Source: Ceratothoa steindachneri (Eukaryota > Arthropoda > Malacostraca > Isopoda > Cymothoidae). Taken from it: a stretch of 64,000 nt of DNA. Where the stretch lies: contig OZ018321.1 in assembly GCA_963969495.1 (NCBI GenBank), positions 138,718,685-138,782,684 of the forward strand. Direction: 5' to 3'. Position 1 is the first letter of the stretch. The number at the start of each line of letters is the position of its first letter. The notes beneath the pieces are model-generated. The model had not been told where the DNA came from and did no database searches. It worked only from the letters and a program-made list of their open reading frames with translations. Of the stretch, positions 59,161 through 64,000 are shown one piece after another. The position numbers and the translations under genes are program-made.

Positions 59161-60059
59161 TATCAAAGGCCAACAATAAGAAGGAAGGTGATGATTTAGA
59201 CTACATAGAGTGTAGACAAATTAATAGCACCGTTTAAATTGGATGATGGCGGCTAAATAGGATTGAAGGGGTTCCGCAATTTGATGGAGAAATAATTTCT
59301 ACCATTGTTCAAATGTCAGCCAGTGAAGATGAATAATTCACTCGATTTCATGCAGGATCACGCTACTACTCATACTAACACGTTCTCTCAGAATTCATTA
59401 CAGTAGAAAAGATTGAATAAAGACAATCATAATCAAGACTTAAATTTAATGACATAAATCCAATAGTAAACTTGTGAAGAATCTTGAAAAGAACGTTTAC
59501 GCAGATGGCAGGTAAAGTTCAAAAACATTGTCACATTTAGATTGGTTTCATCAAAACTGCCCCTTTCTCCATTAGTTCTTAAAATTATATTTCAGCTAAA
59601 ATCATTTCATTGATAAATAGGTAAATTTAATGTCACTGGATTTGTTTTGTTTATTGTTTTAGAAATACGTGATTGGTTTCTAATCAATCTAGTCAGTTCA
59701 CAGATTGAACAAGATGGACGAAATGTTCCATGACTTTCTAATTAGAATTTAGTAAGCTACAAGTTGATCCCATGATCTATAATAGAGATAAATACATTCT
59801 AATTGGACTCTCCTAGAGTAATAAATCCACTTTATGCATAATATTCTGCATGTAACATATTATTCAATGTCACATATTTAATTCAAATAGAAAATGTACA
59901 TTTTTACTACATTATCTGCGAAAGTATTCCTCAATATTATTACAACTGTATCCTTTGCGCCAGATTATTTTGGAAACGAGGGGATGGCATCCAAACACAT
60001 GTTAAAAATAGAGCATGGGGTTAAGATGTGGAAAATCACTAATCTAAATCTAAAACATA
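59161..60059. other. AT-rich DNA, no gene seen
   Basis: Nothing recognised on either strand. Confidence 0.5.
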
Positions 60060-60420
60060 AGTCTTGGTTTATTGTTAGATTATGTAAACCTTGGTTCTAG
60101 CTTGCGACTATTGGATGAAATGTTTAAGTCTTGAAGCAAAGTCGAGGGTTTATTCTGGATATTCTATAGCTTTTTTCTAAGTTTAGAGTTTCTAATTTAT
60201 TGTCTATAGCTTAATGGTAAATTATGATTTAGTTTATATGTTAGATAGTTTGAAGCTGGATAAATACCTACTGGATTATGTGAATACTAGGTGGTCTAAA
60301 GCTTGTTGGTAGGGTGAATCGCTGTGATAGAGGGTTTAAAGCTGGGTTTTAAATCGAGACTTTGCTGGATGGTCTAAAGCTGCTCGTAATTGAATTCTTG
60401 CACAAAAGACTTAAGAGTTT
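60060..60420 (+). repeat. Possible outermost remnants of the 40-bp satellite
   Basis: Words such as TCGAGACTTTGCTGGATGG, GGTCTAAAGCTG and GGGTTTAAAGCTGGG recur at roughly 40-base steps and resemble units at the far left edge (46510-46620: GGGACTTTATGC, GGATTTAAAGCTTAG). Too diverged to be sure by eye. Confidence 0.4.
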
Positions 60421-63400
60421 CAAGGCCTAATTTAAGCTGTGTTGGCTCTACTAGGAAAATAAAAGTCTGGTTTTTCTTTCTTTTATAAATTATTACGTTA
60501 TTTGAGATCTTAGTGTCATATTTTGAGATGCTGCCCAAGAAAGAACTATTATACAGATTGCCAAGATATTTAATATTAGCATTAGAACCAATTTAATTTT
60601 AACCATTCTGTGAAGGCAGATGAAAATATTGTTTCACTTTAACGATTGGACAAAAAATTTCGTTCATACATTTGGTTAAAGATTTGATGAACTGGAGATA
60701 ACTTGTGAGGATGAAAACGTTAAAAAGATGCAAAAATACGAAATCTATAGACACCGTTAACAAGTAAGCAAAATGTCTACGGAGAAATCAATCCACGCTT
60801 TAATGTGTTCCTAATGCTCCTTAGAATCGTGCCAACAATACGAGAAAAGGATGATTAGTGATAGTGATGGGAGTTGAGGTAGGGAACACCCACGATCTCA
60901 TGACACGGACGGATCACTATCGAATAATGAAGCCTACAAAAGATCGCTGGTGAGTTCGAGGGCACCAGGAGCCGTTCTTCGTTTTAAGGGGCAGCGGTCA
61001 AGGAAATAAATGTGACCCTAATGTGGCATGTGTATAACTACACCTCGGTAGAGGAAGAGAGTAAAATAGTATCTGTGTTCTCCTGTTAAGAAGGGAAAAG
61101 AAAGATTGCCGTGCTGTGAATGGCTATTTGTGTTTGGGTTTACGAAAGGCTGCACCCGGAACCACTCGCAATGGTTTCTTTAATCCCACCTATTAAATAG
61201 GATAGAAGCAAGCTTTTCCACTGGCAATATCACGTGACAGAATTTTTAAACCTGCTCTAAATCCTTTGCTTCCTCCTTCAATCTGGCAACGTCATTGATG
61301 GCGACAATGGCAACCTCACCTGTTCCGGGCCTATTTAGTGTCATTAAGAAGAGCTGCAAATCAGATTGAATTCCCCTGGCCTTTCGTTAAATTCACTCGA
61401 TCACTCCACGCCAAGTGACAGCCTCACACGTCGTCATCCAAAGCATTTCACTCACAAAAGTTGAGGCCACTTGACTTGAGTAATCGACAAAAATTACTAC
61501 CTGACTTTGTAAATAAAGATAATATATAATGTGAGCGTATTTATATAACCAACCGCTGCAAATCTCTCCCAAAGAAGCTGTAACCTCAACTCTTGGCGAA
61601 GCCGTGTAATGTTTTTGAATACAGGTAGATGATGTGTCTCTTTTTACGTTAAATATTCTCGTTAGTATTGTTGTTGTTCCCTCCCATTTGCATTAGTTTT
61701 GTTTGAAAGAGGCATATGTAGGTTATTCACAATGTTCATTGTGTAGCTGAAAGATGAGGCAAAAAGTGTTCAAACGAGCGCTAGAAGTAGAATAAAAACT
61801 TTTCCCTTCTTGCTTTTTCTCTCTTTTATTTGATATTGTAAACCAGCATATGCATATGTCCATCATCCTAGATAATAAATGTAAACGTCTACTTCCACCT
61901 TTTTAAGATGCGACAAGAGTTAGTAAAGAGTTGAATAAAATGAGGCTCACCATTTGAACTAATAGGGGTGGTTCTCTCTATCTAGCTTTCACTCTCTGGG
62001 TACTTTTCTGCATATTTCCCCTCCTTTAACCTCACCATCTTTAAATGTGTTTTGTCATTTTAAATTAATAAATTATCCTACCTAAGAGAAAAAAAATTCA
62101 GTAACAATCAAGTTACAAAAATAATAATGATAACGCGGAGGGAGCTTAGAATAAGCCCTTGTATTGATGGTAAATAGCTACGTATTTCGGATAATCTCGA
62201 ATATCAAATCAAAGTTTGCACAGCTATTGAAAATTCTCATTGGACTTGTCTGATTTACCGAATCCTGAAATCAGGATATGGTATACGCCGACTGGAGGAT
62301 TGTGTACAAAATTTTGTCAATGAATAAACGGACATTGTAGTGATGTCTTATGCTACTGAAGTTCGGTAGATTTATTATTGAACGCAAAAGAGTCGCTAGG
62401 CACTTCACATAAGGACTTTCTTCTACGGAAGATTTCTAAGGATTATTTATTGAATAAATGATATTCATTAGACCAAACTCTGTAGACAAACTTGTATAAG
62501 CTCTATTTCGGCTGGAGCGACGTTGTAACATCTCTAAATATATTTGGTGAATTGAGTAAAGATTCGGGTCGATTTTGTGCTAGTAGCTCTTATACATGTT
62601 GTTTTATTTCCACGCCAAACTGGAGACCCCAATGGGGCTTCAATATAGGATGCTGATTGGTAGTAAATCTCTTTACACAATCCTAGTAATTCAAACTAGG
62701 ACCTGGGGATTACAATGGATCTTTGTGTGCGGGATGGTTTATAATCTGATCTTATTTAATATTACATGATACTAATTGGAAATTGCATACTTTCCTAGAT
62801 TATGCTGTACTCTTTTTTTTCAAAAAGTTTGTATTTCAAAATATTTATTAGACTTGTTTCGAGCTCACTCAAAAGGTTTAGACTCCATATCGGGGCACTT
62901 TTGTCACGTTACATAGGCCTTCAATTTTTTACTGGCATTTACTATCAATTACACTGAGCGAGGAATGACGTATATAATTAACCGACCTGAAACAAGTCTG
63001 AAACACCTGCAACATAGCAGACGAGGGAAGTGAAAACAGTAAGCATTTCATTCTTTTGTTGGCCTCTCAACTGTGAACAGTGGCTTGAAGCAATTCAAGG
63101 TAAGAATAGTTTTGTTGAATCTGTTCATTTTTTATGTTTCCAAACTATCAGGATTTATAAGCCATTTCCCCTAAAAGGTAATTTGGACATATCGGTCCAA
63201 TTTAGGTAAGGTTAGGCACATCCAAGTAATTTATCGCGATGGGGATTCATTTTGCTTTGTTGCGATTACTTTTTATTCGATCTGTCACGTTACGAGAGAA
63301 GACAATGCCTTGAAATTTTCTGTAATTAAGTTTGTTAATCTAAATATCTAGATTGGAGAGACCTTAAGGTATAGTGTGAGTGAGCAAAGATATACCTCCT

Positions 63401-64000
63401 TTGAATATGTGCAATCAAACCCTCCTCGTTAGAGGATAAGAATGGATGAGATTAGGAGAAAGTTCTAGCAAAAAGGAGAGTATTTCGAATATCTCAAACT
63501 GAAAAGATATTCCTTTTGAAAATAATTTTGTAGTGAAATTATTTTTAATATATGGCTAATTATTTAGCTATAATCACTTTCAGCGAAAAGTTCATACCAC
63601 CAGGAGAGGGCAAAATAAAGTCTTGGAATTCTATAGAATAGTTAGGAAGACTCATAAAAAAGCCTTGGAGCCCTTTTGAAAATTCACATGAGCTGTAAAG
63701 AACAGAATTGATCCTTTGACCAAAAAGAGAATAAAGAATGTTGGATGCTTTTTATAGAATATAAAAAAAGATGTGAAAAGTTTGATGCGGGAAAACTGAT
63801 GAAATTGGTTTTAATCACATACCGCAAGCAGGTGGAAATCATGCACTTTCTGCATACGGATGCTATGTGTACGCAGGTTTCGAACGTGTTAATATAACAA
63901 AACATAAATTCGTGGCCTACACAAATTGTATCACGACTCCAGACACCTTTGCTAGGGCGGCTATCTTTCCGTAAGCCGTGTTTCAGACCACACGTTAAAT
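60421..64000. other. AT-rich DNA, no gene seen
   Basis: No repeat family, transposase or RT motif, and no open frame above about 75 codons. Looks more like single-copy DNA than the rest of the window. One weak promoter/donor pair is listed separately. Confidence 0.5.
62971..63105 (+). promoter_or_regulatory. Speculative TATA box and splice donor
   Basis: TATATAATTA at 62971 is followed about 130 bases later by CAAG/GTAAGAAT (GT at 63100), a good donor consensus. A TATA-driven short 5' untranslated exon is possible, but no coding exon was found downstream in the window. Such pairs are common by chance in AT-rich DNA. Confidence 0.15.

Noticed and set aside
59894..60100. 68-codon frame
   Set aside because: Short, AT-rich, no motif; expected by chance.

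Overview
The window is eukaryotic, non-genic DNA made almost entirely of decayed mobile elements, satellites and very long (TA)n microsatellites. I found no intact host protein-coding gene, no rRNA or tRNA gene and no CRISPR array. The source is an animal. The element families (a jockey-like LINE with an RNase H domain, a gag/EN/RT LINE pair with CCHC knuckles, an RTE-type LINE, GIY-YIG Penelope-like elements, several IS630/Tc1/mariner families, Tigger/pogo, hAT) fit an arthropod, perhaps a crustacean. That assignment is inference from remembered family resemblance, not a database match.

Layout. 0.8-1.25 kb: tRNA-derived SINE head followed by a purine-rich repeat. 1.7-7.2 kb: LINE-1 copy (minus strand; gag, endonuclease, RT, RNase H). 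7.56-7.93 kb: hAT transposase tail. 8.28-8.68 kb: dispersed repeat with a second copy at 40.5-40.9 kb. 8.75-8.98 kb: two TA tracts around a near-perfect palindrome. 8.98-9.84 kb: Penelope-like element (minus). 9.84-13.9 kb: LINE-2 (plus). 14.7-20.57 kb: LINE-4 (plus), related to LINE-2 and split by a 1.38 kb Tigger/pogo element. 21.1-21.35 kb: second copy of the Penelope-like 3' end. 22.2-24.3 kb: 60-bp satellite. 24.3-29 kb: LINE-3 (plus), same family as LINE-1. 29.2-31 kb: two mariner-type remnants. 31.3-32.6 kb: broken copy of a zinc-motif repeat-associated protein. 33.5-34.45 kb: second Penelope-like element abutting an RTE-type LINE (34.45-37.58 kb). 37.6-44.2 kb: five further Tc1/mariner remnants, TA tracts and a TAGCC-rich degenerate pentamer tract. 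44.8-45.7 kb: LINE endonuclease fragment and a possible SINE. 46.5-58.2 kb: large satellite whose basic unit is 40 bp and whose core is a 79-bp dimer. 58.2-64 kb: short tandem repeats and AT-rich unassigned DNA.

The genes do not work together as a system. Every coding stretch is a transposon or repeat-associated protein, nearly all with stops, frameshifts or truncations. The most informative structure is the 46.5-58.2 kb array: a homogenised dimeric core with variant blocks that recur over long distances, flanked on both sides by diverged monomeric 40-bp repeats. This age-layered plan resembles, in miniature, satellite DNA around centromeres. All domain calls come from reading translations by eye and should be checked with profile searches.
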